From: an uncultured Cohaesibacter sp.
GTDB lineage: Bacteria; Pseudomonadota; Alphaproteobacteria; Rhizobiales; Cohaesibacteraceae
Direction: 5' to 3'
DNA: 64,000 nucleotides
Assembly: GCF_963667045.1 (NCBI RefSeq)
Contig: NZ_OY762934.1
Span: forward strand, 840,510 to 904,509
Below are positions 43,235-53,452 of this stretch, piece after piece (the stretch's first letter is position 1; each line of letters starts with the position of its first letter). The translations under genes and the position numbers were made by a program. Under the pieces are notes generated by a model. It was given only the letters and a program-made list of their open reading frames with translations, did no database searches and had not been told where the DNA came from.

Positions 43235-43409
43235 ACTCCGCTTGGTGCTCGACTGCCAATGGTGTCTCTTCCCTCCTCCGTTCGCATCAGAGAGTCGAGA
43301 ACATACGCAAATTTCAGGGGCATGGTAACGTCAAACAACCGGCTTGTCGCGTATTTGACGTTCAGACCGTCACAGGACGGTGGAATTGGGGGGGAAATGG
43401 CCGCTTTGG

Positions 43410-43446
43410 TGAAACGGGGTGAAGTGGACGTGGCCACTTCACCCCG
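43410..43446 (-). terminator. Terminator hairpin of trpE(G)
   Basis: The perfect 13-bp stem CGGGGTGAAGTGG/CCACTTCACCCCG (43415-43427, 43434-43446) has a 6-base loop and starts 15 bases past the trpE(G) stop. On the minus strand a short TTTCACC follows. The stem is strong; the T-tract is modest. Confidence 0.8.
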
Positions 43447-43460
43447 CTTTGACGTCTGCG

Positions 43461-45662
43461 CTATTTCTTGCGGGCCTTCACATTCGTGACGACATTCTCG
43501 ATCATGGTCATGCCGGCATTGCCACCAAGGGTCATGATGGATTCGGGATGGAACTGCACCGCCATGATGGGCTCGGACTTGTGCTCGATGGCCATGATGA
43601 CCCCGTCTTCGGTATCCGCAGTGATATCGAATTCCTTGGGCAAGGTCACCGGATCAGCAAACAGCGAGTGATAGCGGCCGACCACGACCTGCTTGGGCAG
43701 CCCCTTGAAAAGGCGGCCCTTCTGCAGGCGGATACGGGACGGCTTGCCGTGCATCGGCACACCGAGTTGGCGCAGAGAGCCGCCGAAGGCTTCGGCCAAC
43801 GCCTGCAGACCGAGACAGACACCGAAAATGGCGATGCCCCTCTCTCGTGCCTTGGCGATGGTTGCCTTGGTGTTGAAATGCTCTGGCGAGCCCGGCCCCG
43901 GTGACATGACCATCAGATCAGGCTTGATCTTGTCAAAGACCTCATCTGCCACAGGGGTACGCACCGTGGAAACGCTGGCGCCGGTCTGGCGGAAGTAATT
44001 GGCTAATGTATGCACAAAGCTGTCCTGATGGTCGACAAGCAGGATCCTTAGTCCCTCACCGGGCTTTTTGCTTTCGGTGCTCGCTGCCAGAATCTCCGGG
44101 TTGGCGGCATCGCGTACAGCAGCTCTCAGAGCCGAGGCCTTCAGTTCGGTTTCCGCCTCTTCCGCTTCCGGATCGGAATCATAGAGCAGGGTCGCACCTG
44201 CCCTCACCTCGGCAATACCGTTCTTGATGCGAATGGTGCGCAGGGTCAGGCCGGTGTTCATGTTGCCGTCAAAGCCGATGGCACCGATAGCTCCACCGTA
44301 CCATGCGCGCGGGGATTTCTCATGCTTCTCGATGAAGTCCATGGCCCACAGTTTGGGTGCCCCGGTCACGGTCACGGCCCAGGCATGGGACAGGAACGCA
44401 TCCATGGCATCCAGCCCCTCTCGCAAGCGGCCTTCAATATGGTCGACGGTGTGAATGAGACGAGAATAGAGTTCGATCTGGCGACGCCCCTTGACGCGTA
44501 CAGAGCCCGGCACACAGACACGGCTCTTGTCGTTGCGGTCGACGTCCGAGCACATGGTCAGTTCGCTCTCATCCTTCTTGGAGTTGAGCAGCTTGAGGAT
44601 CTGGGCGCTGTCTTCGATGGGATCGGCCCCGCGCTTGATGGTACCCGAAATCGGGCAAGTCTCGACCAGATCGCCGTTGCTGACCTTGACGAACATTTCC
44701 GGGCTGGCACCAATCAGGTATTCCTGCTGGCCCAGGTTGATGAAAAAGCCATAGGGTGACGGGTTGATCTGCTGCAAGCAGCGGGAAATGGCAGACGGCT
44801 CGCAATTGACCGTCTCATAGAAGGTCTGGCCGGGCACACATTCGAAGAGGTCACCGCGCTTGAAATAGTCCACGGCCTGCCGGACGATGCCAGCATATTC
44901 GCCCTTCTTGTGATCCCCCGCCGGAGGCGTCACGTCGGACCGCTGGAACGGTTCGATCCTCGCCTCACGTTCCATGCCTTCGGTGGTGTTGCCCTCAAAG
45001 GCGAAGTCATAGCGATAGCGGATGGTTTCCTGCGCATAGAGGTCGTTGACGATGATTTCGTCCGGCAGATAGAGCACCATGTCGCGCTGGTCTTCCGGGC
45101 GCTCAAGCTGCAATTCGATGGCGTCGAACTGGAAGGCCAGATCATAACCGAAAGCGCCATAGAGGCCGAGAGTACTGTCCTGACCGGACTTGAACAGGCC
45201 AACCAGTTCACGCACAACGGAAAAGACGCTCGGGACACGGCTGCGTTCTTCCTCGGTGAAGCTACCCTGTGGCTCCTTCACTTCGAGGCGAATGATGGTC
45301 TCATCTGCGTCATAGCTCTTGAGGACGAAAAGATCCTTGAGCCGCTTGTGAATGGCCGGAATGAGTACCACGCCTCGATCATTGAGTGCTTCAATGGTCA
45401 TGGCCCTTCCGCGCGCGGTGACCACCAGAGGCGGATTCACGAAACCAAGCTCCCAGCGGGTATAGCGCCCGGGATATTCATAATTGGAGGACAGGACCAC
45501 ACCGCGCTGGCTATCGAGCTGCTTGAGAATATCGCTCATCGCCGTGGCGAAATTGTCCTGACCGGACTGGCGCACAACTTCAATGCCGCCCTCGGTTATG
45601 TAATCTTCATCGGGAATAAAATCGATTTCAGCGTTGCCAGGGTAAAGATCTTCTTTGCTCAT
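43461..45662 (-). CDS. trpE(G): Anthranilate synthase, fused TrpE-TrpG
   Basis: A 733-residue single-chain anthranilate synthase that turns chorismate and glutamine into anthranilate, the first step of tryptophan synthesis. The N-terminal ~500 residues are the TrpE chorismate domain ([76 protein letters not shown], and [20 protein letters not shown]). The C-terminal ~190 residues are the glutamine amidotransferase with [19 protein letters not shown], catalytic Cys in [18 protein letters not shown] and His/Glu in [14 protein letters not shown]. This fusion is characteristic of rhizobia and relatives. The ATG at 45662 follows GAGGA by 6 bases. It is controlled by the trpL attenuator (45782-45934). 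Confidence 0.97.
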   Translation of the reverse strand: MSKEDLYPGNAEIDFIPDEDYITEGGIEVVRQSGQDNFATAMSDILKQLDSQRGVVLSSNYEYPGRYTRWELGFVNPPLVVTARGRAMTIEALNDRGVVLIPAIHKRLKDLFVLKSYDADETIIRLEVKEPQGSFTEEERSRVPSVFSVVRELVGLFKSGQDSTLGLYGAFGYDLAFQFDAIELQLERPEDQRDMVLYLPDEIIVNDLYAQETIRYRYDFAFEGNTTEGMEREARIEPFQRSDVTPPAGDHKKGEYAGIVRQAVDYFKRGDLFECVPGQTFYETVNCEPSAISRCLQQINPSPYGFFINLGQQEYLIGASPEMFVKVSNGDLVETCPISGTIKRGADPIEDSAQILKLLNSKKDESELTMCSDVDRNDKSRVCVPGSVRVKGRRQIELYSRLIHTVDHIEGRLREGLDAMDAFLSHAWAVTVTGAPKLWAMDFIEKHEKSPRAWYGGAIGAIGFDGNMNTGLTLRTIRIKNGIAEVRAGATLLYDSDPEAEEAETELKASALRAAVRDAANPEILAASTESKKPGEGLRILLVDHQDSFVHTLANYFRQTGASVSTVRTPVADEVFDKIKPDLMVMSPGPGSPEHFNTKATIAKARERGIAIFGVCLGLQALAEAFGGSLRQLGVPMHGKPSRIRLQKGRLFKGLPKQVVVGRYHSLFADPVTLPKEFDITADTEDGVIMAIEHKSEPIMAVQFHPESIMTLGGNAGMTMIENVVTNVKARKK

Positions 45663-45781
45663 TTTGTTCCTCACTGTCATGGCGCTTTCGCCCGGTTTGC
45701 CCCCGGGCCTTCGTTCATGACCTGTTGGTTGCTCATCCCGCCTTCTCCGGGCGAGTCCTGTGCAAAGCCTGTCGGATACAC

Positions 45782-45805
45782 AAAAGCCGCCGGAAGACCG
45801 ACGGC
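45782..45805 (-). terminator. trp attenuator terminator hairpin
   Basis: On the minus strand GCCGTCGG-TCTT-CCGGCGGC (45786-45805, 8 bp with one U.G) is followed by TTTTGTGT. This is a classic intrinsic terminator, about 120 bases before trpE(G). Upstream CGGCGGCT (45841-45848) can pair instead with the AGCCGTCG part of the first arm, with one G.U. That pairing gives the antiterminator used when the ribosome stalls at the Trp codons. Confidence 0.92.
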
Positions 45806-45848
45806 TTGTTCCCAATTCTGTTGCACATAGTTCAGGGGTCAGCCGCCG

Positions 45849-45899
45849 TTATTGCGTCTGCCACCACCAACCAGAATTATGTGCAGCAAAAATAATCAT
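45849..45899 (-). CDS. trpL: trp operon leader peptide TrpL
   Basis: A 16-codon reading frame, MIIFAAHNSGWWWQTQ, with three consecutive Trp codons at positions 11-13. It lies directly before the attenuator hairpin of trpE(G). In S. meliloti a leader peptide with three Trp plays the same role: when charged Trp-tRNA is scarce, the ribosome stalls and the terminator cannot form. The promoter (45906-45934) is so close that the transcript may begin at the ATG itself. TGCACATA in this frame (45878-45885) is complementary to TATGTGCA after it (45822-45829), which may add another structure. Confidence 0.92.
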   Translation of the reverse strand: MIIFAAHNSGWWWQTQ

Positions 45900-45905
45900 G
45901 GTTTC

Positions 45906-45934
45906 GGTTTAGCTCATTTCCCATGGCTCGACAA
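45906..45934 (-). promoter_or_regulatory. Predicted trpL-trpE(G) promoter, possibly leaderless
   Basis: On the minus strand TTGTCG (-35, 45929-45934) and TAAACC (-10, 45906-45911) are exactly 17 bases apart. Six bases later comes the ATG of trpL, so transcription would start at or near the A of the start codon. This is reported for rhizobial trpL; here it is inferred from spacing. Confidence 0.6.
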
Positions 45935-46020
45935 GGAAAGATTGTTTCCAGCCGACAAATGCCCCAAGAAATGCAGCCCGACGAAATCCGGACAGGCACA
46001 TGGCCTTACCTGCTTCTACG

Positions 46021-46044
46021 AAAACAGGGCCCCGAAGGGCCCTG
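46021..46044 (-). terminator. Rho-independent terminator of the first chemoreceptor gene
   Basis: The perfect stem CAGGGCCC/GGGCCCTG (46025-46032, 46037-46044) has a UUCG tetraloop and is followed on the minus strand by TTTTCG. It lies 38 bases past the stop codon. Confidence 0.92.
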
Positions 46045-46081
46045 CGAAAATCGTGTCAGACAACGCGGCAACTACCGAATA

Positions 46082-48226
46082 TCATGCGTTGGCAACATTC
46101 TTGAGGAAGGTGTCAACCTCGTTGCGCAGCTGATCGGTCCGCTGGGCCACATCGGAAGAGCTTCTTTCCACTTCATCAACCGACTGTGTGGTCTGGGTGA
46201 TGGAAGCGGACAGTTCGGACATGTTACCGGCGACCTGCTGGGTGCCGCTTGCGGCCTGAGCCACGTTACGGCTGATTTCATAGGTCGCACTGCCCTGCTC
46301 GTCGACGGCAAGGGAAATGGTCGAGGTGTATTCATTGACCTTTTCCATGGTGTCGGCGATGCCCTGAATGGCAGTCACAGCCTGATCCGTAGCGGTCTGG
46401 ATGCCCTGGATCTGGGACGAGATCTCCTCGGTTGCCTTGGAGGTCTGGTTGGCCAGTTCCTTGACTTCGGCAGCAACCACGGCAAAGCCCTTGCCATGCT
46501 CACCAGCACGCGCAGCCTCGATGGTGGCGTTGAGCGCCAGCAGGTTGGTCTGTTCGGCAATGGCCTGAATGAGAGAGACGACGTCGCCGATCTTCTGGGC
46601 AGAATGAGACAGGCCAGAAACGGTTTCCGTGGTTTCCCGCGTTGCCGCAGTGGCCTTGTGAACCACCTGAGACGTTTCGGCAACCTGACGCTTGATTTCC
46701 TCAATCGAAGCGGACAGTTCTTCAGCGGCAGATGCCACGGTCTGAACATTGCCGGACGCAATCTCGGAAGCCGATGCAGAGCTGCCAGCCTTGTCGGCGG
46801 TCTGGTCAGCGACCTCGGACAGGATCTTGGCTGCCCGCTGCATGTTGTGCATGTTGTCGGAAACCGTATTGAGCAGATCGGTAGACGAGTTGCGGAAACC
46901 ATCAATCAGTCGCTCGATCGCATGCTGACGATTTTCCTGATCAAGATGCTCCTTCTCGCTCTGCTGCTGCAGATGACGCCGCTCCAGAGCGTTGCTGCGC
47001 AACACTTCAACAGACCGGGTCAGTTCGCCGATTTCGTCCTTGCGGTCGGCGCTTGGCAGTTCGACGTCCAGATTCTGCTGGGCGATTTCCATCACACCCT
47101 GATTGAGCTGCTGAAGCGGGGCCAGCATGCGGCGGAAGAACCACACGCCAAACCCGGCGATGATCAGAAGACTGACGACCCCCAGGATCAACAAGCTGTT
47201 GGTGAGGTTGTTGGATGGTTCCATCAGCTCGCTGTATTTCTGGTGCGTATAAACAGCCCAGTGCTTGTTGAACACATTGACTGGAACTGCAATCGCAAGG
47301 GACTTGTCGCCGTTGATTTCTACGTTGCCGGTAACGACCTGTCCGGACTGCGCCTTGGCAACAAGTGCATTCTCTGTTCCGGTCAATTGCGAAGTGGTAT
47401 GGTTCGTAAAGTCAACCTGCTCCATGGAGTCGGAGACCAGTTCCACACCGCCGGTCTTGCCCAGTCCACTGCGGTCGCCCAAAATGGACGCGAAACGGTC
47501 GGTATTGATTTCAAGCGCAACGGCACCAAGCGTCAGCCCCCATTTGATGGCTGGCCCAACAAGGTAGCCCTTGATCTTGCCGTCCTTGAGAAGAAAGCCG
47601 GTAAAATTGAAACCTTTGATCGGTGCTTTCGGATCCTTGATGGCGGACTGAAGGATAGGCTCAACGGCCTCGACAAGCTGAGGCTGGAAAACGCCATCCT
47701 GATTAATGTTCTTGGTAAACTCATCCGTCTTGAGATAGGAATAGTACATGATGCCAGTCTTATCGAACATCATCATGTCCTTGAAGATGTCCCCTTCCAG
47801 CAGTTTGCCGATTTCGGCCTGATACTTGCCATGGGCGCTGGCATAGCGGTTGTATCCAGCATCAACCTCGCCAAGCTTGTAGCGCTCTTCAGCCGTGTTC
47901 GGATTGTCCTCGATATAGATTTTCCTGATCTGTGACGTAGCGTCGTCACCCAGTGTTTTCCAACCGCTCTGAAGTTCCGTGGCAGCGTTCGAAGTCGTCG
48001 TATGCGTCAACAGGGAACCCATTTTCTGCTGTATCTGCTGGAAATAGACTTCAACCATACCGGTTTTTCCGCGGGCGGCGTTGAGAAGCGCATTCTCAGT
48101 AAGCTTGACGGAAGTTTCTCCCCCCATCCATGAAGCAACGACAACAAACATGGCAACAAGTATCGTGATAGACACAACCATGACTGCAGGAATTTTGGTC
48201 GCAAGACGCTTTGGCAGTATCTGCAT
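46082..48226 (-). CDS. Methyl-accepting chemotaxis protein (paralogue 1)
   Basis: A 714-residue chemoreceptor that signals to CheA/CheW. TM1 is at about residues 14-33 ([20 protein letters not shown]). A ~300-residue periplasmic sensor of Cache-like character follows. TM2 comes at about 330-352 ([20 protein letters not shown]), then a HAMP segment ([20 protein letters not shown]) and a long signalling domain. Its hairpin tip is [20 protein letters not shown], with [20 protein letters not shown] after it. It ends FLKNVANA, without a CheR-docking pentapeptide. The ATG at 48226 has GAGG about 6 bases upstream; a TTG at 48238 is in frame. It lies next to a paralogue of exactly equal length. Confidence 0.93.
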   Translation of the reverse strand: MQILPKRLATKIPAVMVVSITILVAMFVVVASWMGGETSVKLTENALLNAARGKTGMVEVYFQQIQQKMGSLLTHTTTSNAATELQSGWKTLGDDATSQIRKIYIEDNPNTAEERYKLGEVDAGYNRYASAHGKYQAEIGKLLEGDIFKDMMMFDKTGIMYYSYLKTDEFTKNINQDGVFQPQLVEAVEPILQSAIKDPKAPIKGFNFTGFLLKDGKIKGYLVGPAIKWGLTLGAVALEINTDRFASILGDRSGLGKTGGVELVSDSMEQVDFTNHTTSQLTGTENALVAKAQSGQVVTGNVEINGDKSLAIAVPVNVFNKHWAVYTHQKYSELMEPSNNLTNSLLILGVVSLLIIAGFGVWFFRRMLAPLQQLNQGVMEIAQQNLDVELPSADRKDEIGELTRSVEVLRSNALERRHLQQQSEKEHLDQENRQHAIERLIDGFRNSSTDLLNTVSDNMHNMQRAAKILSEVADQTADKAGSSASASEIASGNVQTVASAAEELSASIEEIKRQVAETSQVVHKATAATRETTETVSGLSHSAQKIGDVVSLIQAIAEQTNLLALNATIEAARAGEHGKGFAVVAAEVKELANQTSKATEEISSQIQGIQTATDQAVTAIQGIADTMEKVNEYTSTISLAVDEQGSATYEISRNVAQAASGTQQVAGNMSELSASITQTTQSVDEVERSSSDVAQRTDQLRNEVDTFLKNVANA

Positions 48227-48426
48227 ATTATTCCTCAAACCTCCGAATATCTGATCAGAGTTTTAGTCATCAAACTTATTTATTAGTAAACCCGAGGAGT
48301 TTTAAACAATATATGTGGGAAAATTATTTTGTACGCATAGAATCAAAATCACAGTTAAACTAAATCGAATATTGTGATTTTTCGCTCAATGCCTAGCTTC
48401 TCGTTTTATGCCCCCCCAAAAAGTAA

Positions 48427-48444
48427 GGGAGCCCGAAGGCTCCC
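48427..48444 (-). terminator. Rho-independent terminator of the second chemoreceptor gene
   Basis: The stem GGGAGCC/GGCTCCC (48427-48433, 48438-48444) has a UUCG tetraloop, followed on the minus strand by TTACTTTTTGG. It lies 50 bases past the stop codon of the upstream chemoreceptor gene, so the two receptors are separate transcripts. Confidence 0.92.
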
Positions 48445-48493
48445 TCATCATTCGGCAATCCCTGGCTCCCAAAATCCCTTGCTCCCAAGCAAC

Positions 48494-50638
48494 TCAGGCT
48501 TCAGCAACACTTTTCAGGAAACGATCGACTTCCCTGCGCAGCTGATTGGTCTGATTGGCTACCGACTGTGCGTTGACTTCGACCTGATCGACGGACTGGG
48601 TTGTTTCGGAGACCGACATGGACAGCTCGGACATGTTGCTGGCAACCTGAAGGGTGCCATTGGCGGCCTGAGCGACATTCTGACTGATCTCATAGGTCGC
48701 ACTGCCCTGCTCTTCCACGGCATGGGAGATGCTGGCCGTATACTGATTGACCCGCTCCATGGTCTCGGCAATTCCCTGAATGGCACTGACAGCCAGCTGC
48801 GTCGACGCCTGAATGTCCTGAATCTGGGAACCGATTTCCTCGGTTGCCTTGGAGGTCTGGTTGGCCAGTTCCTTCACTTCGGCAGCAACAACCGCAAACC
48901 CCTTTCCATGCTCTCCGGCACGGGCAGCCTCGATGGTGGCGTTAAGCGCCAGAAGGTTGGTTTGTTCGGCAATAGCCTGAATGAGCGATATCACATCCCC
49001 GATCTTCTGGGCTGCTTGAGACAGACCCGAGACAGTGTTTGTCGTGTGACGCGTTGCGCTGGTTGCCTGATCGACAACAGATGAGGTTTCGCTCACCTGA
49101 CGCTTGATCTCCTGAATGGAGGTTGTCAGTTCCTCTGTGGCGGAAGCAACGGCCTGGACATTACTCGAAGCGACTTCCGAAGCGGAAACCGAGCTGCTGG
49201 CCTTAACCGCAGTCTGGTCGGCAATTTCGGAGAGGACGCCAGCTGTCTGGTACATATTGTCTACGTTGCTCGACACTTCATTAAGCAACTGCGTAGACGA
49301 GGCCCGGAAGACATCAATCAAATCTTCGACCACCTTCTGGCGCCGGGAGCGATTGTTCTGCTCTTCTTCACTCCGCTCCTGCAGGTGAAGCCGCTCAAGG
49401 GCGTTCTGCTTCAGAATCTCAACGGAATGGGTCAGTTCGCCGATTTCATCGCCGTGACTGGCATCGGGCAGCTCGACATGATAGTTGCCCTGAGCGATCT
49501 GCATCACACCGCCGTTCAGCTTCTGCAAGGGCGAAAGAGTGGAGCGCACGAACAGTAGCCCGGCACCACCCATCAGCACGAGCATGGCAAGACCGGCGAG
49601 CAACATGGTAGAGGTCTGCTCACGGGACGGGGCCATCAGCTCTTCATAGCTCTGCTCAGCCACGACAACCCACTTGGTTCCCAGAACCGTCATGGGGACA
49701 GCAATGGCCAGGCTCTTTTCGCCATCATGTTCGACGTCGCCGGACGCAACAGAACCGTTCAATCCCTGCGAAGCAATGGTTGCGACCGAGGGCGGCAGAT
49801 CTGCCACCGTGTTCTGGCCAAGGCTGATCACCTTCATGTCCGAAGACACAAGCTCGATGGAACCGGTCGTTCCCAGACCGGACGGATCGGACATGATGTC
49901 GGCAAGCGTATGGGTATTGACCTCGAAGGCAACCGCACCAAGGATCTTGCCCCATTTGAGAACCGGTGCCACCATGTAGGCGGTTACACGGCCATTGAAC
50001 TCAATAAAACCGGTAAAGCTATCGCCTGAATAAGTTTCCGCAGGATCATTCTGGGCAAGGTCGACAATCGGCTTGAGCTCGGCTTGCAGCAGGGAGGGAA
50101 GCACATCGGCGTCAGCAACATTGCGCCCGAACTCGTCACCCTTGAGATAGCTGTAGTAGATATTGCCTTCCTTGTTGATGAGGATCATGTCGCGAAACAG
50201 ATCCCCCGCCAGCAAGGCGCTCACGCGTTCCTGGTGCTTGCCGTGGATCTTGTTGTAATAGATCGAGGCATCATCACCGGCAGCGAGTTTGAAGCGTTCG
50301 TCCACCGCGTTTGGATTGCCTGTGACATAAATCTTGCGCAGCACATCGGAAGCATTTTCCTTGAGAACACCCCAGCCACCGTTCAACTCGGTCGCGGCGT
50401 CGGCTGTCGTGGTGTGCGATGCCATGTCCTTCAGCTTGCCTTCCAGCTGGCCCATATAGACCGCAATCGTGCTTGCGCGCCCCTTTGCAGCGTTCATCAA
50501 GGCCGTTTCGGTCAGCTTTACAGAAGTCGATTCCCCTTTCCACGTTGCCAGCAGAACAAGGACGGCGACAGTTGTCGTAATGGAAGCAACCAGAATGATT
50601 GGAATTTTCAACGAAAGTCGTTTTGGTAGAATTCGCAT
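48494..50638 (-). CDS. Methyl-accepting chemotaxis protein (paralogue 2)
   Basis: Another 714-residue chemoreceptor with the same plan as its neighbour: TM1 about residues 11-30 ([20 protein letters not shown]), a ~300-residue periplasmic sensor, TM2 ([20 protein letters not shown]), HAMP ([20 protein letters not shown]) and signalling domain. The two signalling domains are nearly the same, while the sensor halves share only scattered identities (for example [20 protein letters not shown] versus [20 protein letters not shown]). This fits duplication followed by ligand divergence. It ends FLKSVAEA. The start at 50638 (MRILPKRL) has GGGA upstream; the open frame continues to 50758, but that is AT-rich leader. 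Confidence 0.93.
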   Translation of the reverse strand: MRILPKRLSLKIPIILVASITTTVAVLVLLATWKGESTSVKLTETALMNAAKGRASTIAVYMGQLEGKLKDMASHTTTADAATELNGGWGVLKENASDVLRKIYVTGNPNAVDERFKLAAGDDASIYYNKIHGKHQERVSALLAGDLFRDMILINKEGNIYYSYLKGDEFGRNVADADVLPSLLQAELKPIVDLAQNDPAETYSGDSFTGFIEFNGRVTAYMVAPVLKWGKILGAVAFEVNTHTLADIMSDPSGLGTTGSIELVSSDMKVISLGQNTVADLPPSVATIASQGLNGSVASGDVEHDGEKSLAIAVPMTVLGTKWVVVAEQSYEELMAPSREQTSTMLLAGLAMLVLMGGAGLLFVRSTLSPLQKLNGGVMQIAQGNYHVELPDASHGDEIGELTHSVEILKQNALERLHLQERSEEEQNNRSRRQKVVEDLIDVFRASSTQLLNEVSSNVDNMYQTAGVLSEIADQTAVKASSSVSASEVASSNVQAVASATEELTTSIQEIKRQVSETSSVVDQATSATRHTTNTVSGLSQAAQKIGDVISLIQAIAEQTNLLALNATIEAARAGEHGKGFAVVAAEVKELANQTSKATEEIGSQIQDIQASTQLAVSAIQGIAETMERVNQYTASISHAVEEQGSATYEISQNVAQAANGTLQVASNMSELSMSVSETTQSVDQVEVNAQSVANQTNQLRREVDRFLKSVAEA

Positions 50639-50802
50639 AACAGTTCCCAGATGATTTTTGATTTTATCCAATCTTCTGGTCTGCGATGTTTCTGAATGGT
50701 AAATTAACCCGCAAAAAGTGTAGTTTACAGCGATCACTACTGAATAAACTTTGAGCAATTGAGTAAACTTTTGTCACTTATAACAAGCATAATAGTCAAC
50801 AC

Positions 50803-50833
50803 AAAAATAGGCGCACTTGGTGCGCCTATTTTT
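50803..50833. terminator. Bidirectional terminator after the orphan LuxR regulator gene
   Basis: The 14-bp perfect stem AAAAATAGGCGCAC/GTGCGCCTATTTTT (50803-50816, 50820-50833) has a 3-base loop. T-tracts occur on both strands. It lies about 70 bases past the LuxR-type regulator's stop (minus strand). Confidence 0.9.
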
Positions 50834-50901
50834 GGAGAGACGTTAATCTATTCGAATAGATATATTGAATTCCCATCAACGGGAACACCAACCCGTCATC
50901 T

Positions 50902-51594
50902 TTACATCATGCGGTTGGCAATCGCTACAGCCTGAGTGCGGCGATAGCAGTTGAGCTTCTTGAGAATGAGGGAAATGTGATGTTTGACGGTCGCTTCTGT
51001 CAGACCCAGCTCATAGGCGATCTGCTTGTTCAGAAGTCCATCCCGCAGATAGCGCAGGATCGTCATCTGCTTTGGCGTCAGATTGGCAAGCTTGGAGTAG
51101 AGGCTGGAGCGTTCGAGCACCTCTTCGCTCTCGGCGACGATATACTCATCAGAAATGCCGGACTTGACGCGTTTGGAGATGGAGCGCAGCTCGGAAACAG
51201 ACTCCGTCTTGTAGATCACCCAGTCAGCTCCATTCCCCAGAGCATAGTGGGCAAGACCATCGTCGCAATGATCGCAGATCAGAACAAGGCGTGCATGCTT
51301 GTAAGATTTACGAACGTCGGTCAGGGCGGCAGAGCCGCGGCTGCTTGTTGCATCCAGATTGAGAACCAGCAGGGTGTCCTCCCGATCAGGAGCTGCGCTC
51401 AGCAATTGTTCCAGTCCTGCACAATCAAGCACTGGCGTGTATTCGCGTTTTATGCCCAGCATGTTAAGCAGGCACTCCGTGAAGATGGGATGCGGCTCGG
51501 CCAAGACAACTGTGCGGTATGTGACAGAGCCCTGTTCGGCTGAATGTCCCAACCCACGACGCACCTCGCCTCCAATATCGTCGAGCAGTAGCAT
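50902..51594 (-). CDS. LuxR-family regulator with a degenerate receiver domain
   Basis: A 230-residue protein. Residues 27-145 look like a receiver domain with acceptor-like Asp81 (LLVLNLDATSSRG) and Lys in VIYKTES. The usual acidic pair, though, is replaced: VVLAEPHPIFTE has Ala-Glu-Pro where ADDHP is normal, so Mg-dependent phosphorylation may be lost or altered. The C-terminal LuxR helix-turn-helix is intact (LTPKQMTILRYLRDGLLNKQ, AYELGLTEATVKHHISLILK). The ATG at 51594 has GGGAGAGAG upstream. No kinase gene is adjacent. It lies beside two chemoreceptor genes but in its own transcript. Confidence 0.88.
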   Translation of the reverse strand: MLLLDDIGGEVRRGLGHSAEQGSVTYRTVVLAEPHPIFTECLLNMLGIKREYTPVLDCAGLEQLLSAAPDREDTLLVLNLDATSSRGSAALTDVRKSYKHARLVLICDHCDDGLAHYALGNGADWVIYKTESVSELRSISKRVKSGISDEYIVAESEEVLERSSLYSKLANLTPKQMTILRYLRDGLLNKQIAYELGLTEATVKHHISLILKKLNCYRRTQAVAIANRMM

Positions 51595-52009
51595 TATCTC
51601 TCTCCCTTGTGTCGGTCCTTGAGAATTGAATCGCTTTGCCGACACCAGCCATGCAGCCAGTATGTCCGAGGGAAATCCAAAAAAGAGCTGTTTTACAGTT
51701 CGGCCTCCCTGCCAGAACATATCTTGCTCTCAAATGAGAAATATTGCCTAATCTAGACAACTTTCACTCCGAAAAAGAAATCCTAGTCACTGATTTTCTT
51801 TCCCGCCATCCCTTGGGCCCAGACCAAAGGGATTGATTTCATTTAGATTTTCCTCCGACTCCTAGCCAAAAGGCCAGTGACTGGAAGGCATTTGACTGGA
51901 CATACACAAGTTTGTCAATGAAAGGCTTGATTTCATTAGGAAAATTTGCGAATGTTTTTGCAAATATTTTTTTGCAAATTGCAAAACTTGCAAAATTCCG
52001 GAGAATGAC
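51595..52009. other. Intergenic region between two divergent regulators
   Basis: 415 bases with no gene. The left part (51720-51850) contains AT-rich promoter-like sequence for the leftward LuxR regulator. The right end (51945-51994) holds the TTTGCAAA cluster described separately. Confidence 0.55.
51945..51994. promoter_or_regulatory. Cluster of five TTTGCAAA-type boxes upstream of the RamB/PrpR-like gene
   Basis: Boxes: TTTGCGAA 51945-51952, TTTGCAAA 51957-51964, TTTGCAAA 51971-51978, ATTGCAAA 51978-51985, CTTGCAAA 51987-51994. They end 15 bases before the ATG at 52010. RamB of Corynebacterium and PrpR of Mycobacterium, relatives of the protein encoded here, bind TTTGCAAA. The cluster is thus probably an autoregulatory operator. 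Confidence 0.75.
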
Positions 52010-53452
52010 ATGGCAGAAAAGCTGTTTGTCGGACCCAAGGTCAGAACGCTGCGGGAAAGCTACGACCTCACGCAGGCAACCTTTGCTGAACGCATAGGAA
52101 TTTCAACCTCTTATCTGAACCAGATAGAGAATAACCAGCGCCCGCTGACAGCTCCGGTCCTGTTATCCCTGAGCCATCACTTCAATCTTTCCCTCAACGA
52201 CTTCGCCTCTGCAGACACCAGCCGTGTCCTTGCCGACCTCAAGGAGGCGTTGGCAGAGCCGCTGTTTCGCGACACGAATCCGGGATTGCAGGAACTCAAG
52301 ATGGCTACGTCCAACTCTCCCTGGCTGGCACAGGCCTTCCTGACGCTTCATCAGGCCCACAGGCGCGCCAACGAACGCCTCATGGTAATGGATGATGCTT
52401 TGTCTGCACAGTCATACGAAGGGGCCGATCGGGCCATTTTACCCTATGAAGAAGTAAGGGACTACTTCCACTATCACGACAACTATATCGATGAACTGGA
52501 CCTTGCTGCAGAGGATCTGGCGCGCCGTCACGGCATGCAGGAAGGCAACCGTTTGAGCCAGTTCCAGTCCTATCTGGAACAGCGCCACGCCGTGCGCGTT
52601 CGGTTGACGGAAAACCCTGCGAATGACCAGACCCTGCGCCGTTATGACAAGGAAAACCGTGTCCTCAACCTCAACGGATCGCTAGACTCGCCCTCCCTGA
52701 CCTTCCATCTTGCCCACCAGATCGCCATCATGGAATACAAGGATCTCATCAACACCCGGGTTGCCAAGGCGAACTTGCATTCAGAGGCAGCTGAGGCCAT
52801 AGCCAAGCTGGGGCTTGCGAACTATTTCGCAGGGGCATTATGCCTGCCATATCAAAGGTTTCTGGAGGTCGCCCGAGAGACTCGGCATGACATCGACCGG
52901 ATGCGCCACCACTTCGGAGCATCGCAGGAGCAGGTCTGCCACAGGCTTTCCTCCATGCAGAGGCCCGGAGCACGCGGCGTGCCCTTCTATTTCCTGCGCG
53001 TCGACAGGGCCGGGAATGTCACCAAGCGACATTCGGCCACGCGCTTTCAGTTCGCCCGTTTTGGCGGTGCGTGCCCGCTCTGGAACGTTCACGAGGCTTT
53101 CGAGGCGCCCGGCCGTTTCATGGTTCAGGTGGCGGAAATGCCTGACGGAATCCGCTATCTGTGTGTGGCAACCAGCATCACAAAGCTCGGATCGGGTTAT
53201 CACGCGCCGGTGCGCCGATATGCGATCGGGCTGGGCTGCGAGTTATCCTATGCAAATGAAGTGATCTACTCAGACGGACTGAACCTGAAAAGTGATGCGG
53301 GAGTGGTGGAAATCGGCGTTTCCTGCCGCATCTGCGAACGACAGAGGTGCCATCAACGAGCAGCCCCACCGGTCGACCGCCGCCTGTTCGTCAACCCGCA
53401 TAACCGACAGTTTGTGCCCTTTGAACTGGTGAACAGCAACACGGACAACTAG
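52010..53452 (+). CDS. XRE-family short-chain fatty acyl-CoA-type regulator (RamB/PrpR/ScfR-like)
   Basis: A 480-residue regulator. The helix-turn-helix is at residues 8-65 (KVRTLRESYDLTQATFAERI, TSYLNQIENNQRPLTAPVLL). The middle is IrrE/ImmA-like, but the zinc motif HExxH is degenerate (LTFHLAHQIAIME: His-Leu-Ala-His-Gln). The C-terminal DUF2083 part ends in Cys-rich GVSCRICERQRCHQRAAPP, which in PrpR relatives holds an iron-sulfur cluster. Such proteins control propionate, acetate or glyoxylate metabolism in response to acyl-CoAs. CCGGAG precedes the ATG. It probably represses or activates itself through the TTTGCAAA cluster, and a further site lies at 53592-53601. Confidence 0.88.
   Translation: MAEKLFVGPKVRTLRESYDLTQATFAERIGISTSYLNQIENNQRPLTAPVLLSLSHHFNLSLNDFASADTSRVLADLKEALAEPLFRDTNPGLQELKMATSNSPWLAQAFLTLHQAHRRANERLMVMDDALSAQSYEGADRAILPYEEVRDYFHYHDNYIDELDLAAEDLARRHGMQEGNRLSQFQSYLEQRHAVRVRLTENPANDQTLRRYDKENRVLNLNGSLDSPSLTFHLAHQIAIMEYKDLINTRVAKANLHSEAAEAIAKLGLANYFAGALCLPYQRFLEVARETRHDIDRMRHHFGASQEQVCHRLSSMQRPGARGVPFYFLRVDRAGNVTKRHSATRFQFARFGGACPLWNVHEAFEAPGRFMVQVAEMPDGIRYLCVATSITKLGSGYHAPVRRYAIGLGCELSYANEVIYSDGLNLKSDAGVVEIGVSCRICERQRCHQRAAPPVDRRLFVNPHNRQFVPFELVNSNTDN

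Noticed and set aside
43461..45815. Longer trpE(G) start at 45815.
   Set aside because: It would run through the attenuator terminator. The ATG at 45662 has a good ribosome-binding site and gives the normal protein length.
45923..47935. A 670-codon plus-strand frame opposite the first chemoreceptor.
   Set aside because: Antisense to a clear chemoreceptor gene. Its Gly/Leu-rich translation comes from the reverse of the coiled-coil codons.
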